Both the position numbers and the translations under genes were made by a program. The notes beneath the pieces are model-generated. The model ran no database searches, was not told the DNA's origin, and saw only the letters and a program-made list of their open reading frames with translations. From Lineus longissimus (lineage: Eukaryota; Nemertea; Pilidiophora; Heteronemertea; Lineidae), in the NCBI RefSeq assembly GCF_910592395.1, contig NC_088325.1:2199501-2263500 (forward strand): 64,000 nucleotides of DNA, in the 5' to 3' direction. Positions 62,670-64,000 of this stretch are shown here, one piece after another. Within the stretch, counting starts at the first letter, position 1; each line of letters starts with the position of its first letter.

Positions 62670-63575
62670 TTAATATGACCCAGTTGCCCAAGCGTTCACC
62701 GTTGTATTCGGATTCCATGCGGCCTGTTGCTGATGGTTCATCATTTGGTTGTCATGGGTGGGGCCTGGTTGGGGATAGTTTGGGTATGACTGACTCTGTG
62801 GGTACAGCGGAGCCGGATTAGATGCGGTTGCCGGTGGAGGGCGGTACTGGTTTGACAAGGTCAATGGCTGGTTGGTAGGATTCGTGGCAATTTGATGTGA
62901 ATAGGTTTGGCTTGGCTGTGAATATGGCTGTGAATTCAGTTGGTTTATCGTCTGCGTGTATCCTTGGGTATTACCAGACGCACCGGTGAGCGTCTGTGAA
63001 TATTGTTGGCTCATACCTGAGGTTGACGTGACAGTATTTGGTGTGTATTGCAGGCTTGCCTGTGACATTGCGTACCTTTGCTCCATGCCGGCAGTGGTAG
63101 CTGGCTGAGAATAAGTTGGCTCAACATCCAGCTGTGAATATAATGCATTCAAGTCTGCTTGCGTATAAGCCTGGTCAATGTTAGTTTGCCCATTCATTTG
63201 TCCCATGCCGGCGTTATCAAGAACCAAACTGGTCACAATAGCTTCAATAGAATTGTCCGAAGTCTCACAAAGTCCCTGTCCATATAACGGCAATTGGTCT
63301 CCGAATAGTTCCGGGGGGTTCGGCATTGTGGGATTCATGTATCCCATCATTTCGGGATTTCTCCAAGAATCGGAATTCACGGCGTTTTCATGTATGTTCG
63401 TTGTTGGTGTTCCTTGACTGGCGTTGGATCTCTGGGGTTGGGTCTGAGCTGTCTTCTTAGGCGTGTTCTGTCCCGTCTGTTTGCAAGCAATCTCTTGCGG
63501 TGAGCCTGGGTGGGAGATCTGGCTGTTGGATTTTTGTCGCATGCGCTGCTGCAGTTTTAAGAATAGCGCAACGAT
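62670..63575 (-). CDS. Terminal exon of a Q/S/Y/P-rich protein (unidentified)
   Basis: Acceptor TTCCTCTTTTTCAG at 63576-63589, phase 0 in the open frame, 302 codons to TAA (…NAWATGSY*). Begins IVALFLKLQQRMRQKSNSQI, then low-complexity Gln/Ser/Thr/Tyr/Pro with repeated YSQ/YTQ and a short LVLDN-type acidic-hydrophobic patch (SIEAIVTSLVLDNAGMG) that could be an activation domain. Such tails occur in transcription factors and coactivators (for example bHLH-PAS proteins), but nothing identifies the family. Upstream exons lie beyond the window. Confidence 0.6.
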   Translation of the reverse strand: MVALFLKLQQRMRQKSNSQISHPGSPQEIACKQTGQNTPKKTAQTQPQRSNASQGTPTTNIHENAVNSDSWRNPEMMGYMNPTMPNPPELFGDQLPLYGQGLCETSDNSIEAIVTSLVLDNAGMGQMNGQTNIDQAYTQADLNALYSQLDVEPTYSQPATTAGMEQRYAMSQASLQYTPNTVTSTSGMSQQYSQTLTGASGNTQGYTQTINQLNSQPYSQPSQTYSHQIATNPTNQPLTLSNQYRPPPATASNPAPLYPQSQSYPNYPQPGPTHDNQMMNHQQQAAWNPNTTVNAWATGSY

Positions 63576-63599
63576 CTGAAAAAGAGGAAATATTGTCAA

Positions 63600-64000
63600 T
63601 TATTGCACGCAATCACATGACTTCCAGGTCTGCCTGGGGACGAGATTTGGCAATGTAGTCCCGCTAATGCTATTCGTTGTCACTTTATTGAAAAGCTAGA
63701 CTGATACACAAGAACTATAAATGCCAAGTTTCAGCACATTTGCATGCATAATAACTTCACTGCCGCAGATGAGATGTTAATTTTCGATTTAACTGCACTT
63801 CAGGGAAATGCCTTGTGATTTTAGACGACATCTCCCTTATCTTACACCCAAATGTCATGAAATTTTTAGGAAATGTGTTTCATGGTGTACCTATTTCGTT
63901 TATGGCTTCTAAATTTTATTTCGATGACTGAATACCTGACTTTAAACCTGGAGGACGCTGGTGGGCGCTGGCGGACGCTGTTTAGGATGACCAATACTTA
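63600..64000. other. Intron of the Q-rich gene; repeat fragments
   Basis: 63635-63680 matches 58781-58830. 63700-63775 is a piece of TTAA MITE family B (CCAAGTTTCAGCACATTTG, CATGCATAATAACT). Confidence 0.5.

Overview
This is a eukaryotic, almost certainly marine-invertebrate, nuclear window. Coding sequence is split by spliceosomal introns with clean GT-AG borders (plus one U12-type AT-AG intron). About half of the remaining DNA is short non-autonomous transposons, tRNA-derived SINEs, LINE 3' ends and minisatellites. The conserved genes (BBX, a USP2-type deubiquitinase, TEN1, an SLC18-like transporter) are animal genes. Repeat style, frequent TAGGCCTA motifs and compact introns suggest a non-vertebrate deuterostome or lophotrochozoan, but the species cannot be fixed from sequence alone.

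Layout. 0.45-3.2 kb: a five-exon plus-strand gene of unknown function whose last exon runs into an RNase H domain cut by an in-frame TAA, followed by a LINE 3' end and a CpG/CRE-rich, promoter-like stretch. 4.6-7.1 kb: two minisatellites (76 bp and 46 bp units). 8.2-12.2 kb: minus-strand 16-finger C2H2 gene (ZNF-A), with an upstream exon at 11.8-12.2 kb in compatible phase; its intron holds an 86-bp tandem array of tRNA-like units. 14.1-15.1 kb: 43-bp hairpin minisatellite with a 430-bp higher-order period. 15.9-17.4 kb: intronless SLC18 (VMAT/VAChT)-like transporter. 18.5-20.5 kb: ZNF-B, a decayed paralogue of ZNF-A sharing its unusual N-terminal domain. 20.6-27.5 kb: gene-free repeats. 27.7-37.5 kb: minus-strand BBX (HMG-box factor) in eight coding exons, with a 100-bp minisatellite in one intron. 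38-47 kb: gene-free repeats. 47.2-55.6 kb: minus-strand USP2-like deubiquitinase, eleven exons found, last one missing. 57.0-58.0 kb: plus-strand TEN1 of the CST telomere complex in two exons. 58.0-62.6 kb: repeats. 62.7-63.6 kb: minus-strand terminal exon of an unidentified Q/S/Y-rich protein.

The genes do not form a pathway. BBX and the ZNF pair are nuclear regulators, USP2-like a deubiquitinase, TEN1 a telomere protein. What ties the window together is transposon activity: about 17 copies of one pogo-type MITE, two TTAA-flanked MITE families, hAT-, MULE- and Tc1-like elements, foldback elements, and a copy of the BBX HMG exon carried with its MITE into a USP2-like intron.

Exon borders were set by reading frame, phase and splice motifs only; no database search or transcript data were available.
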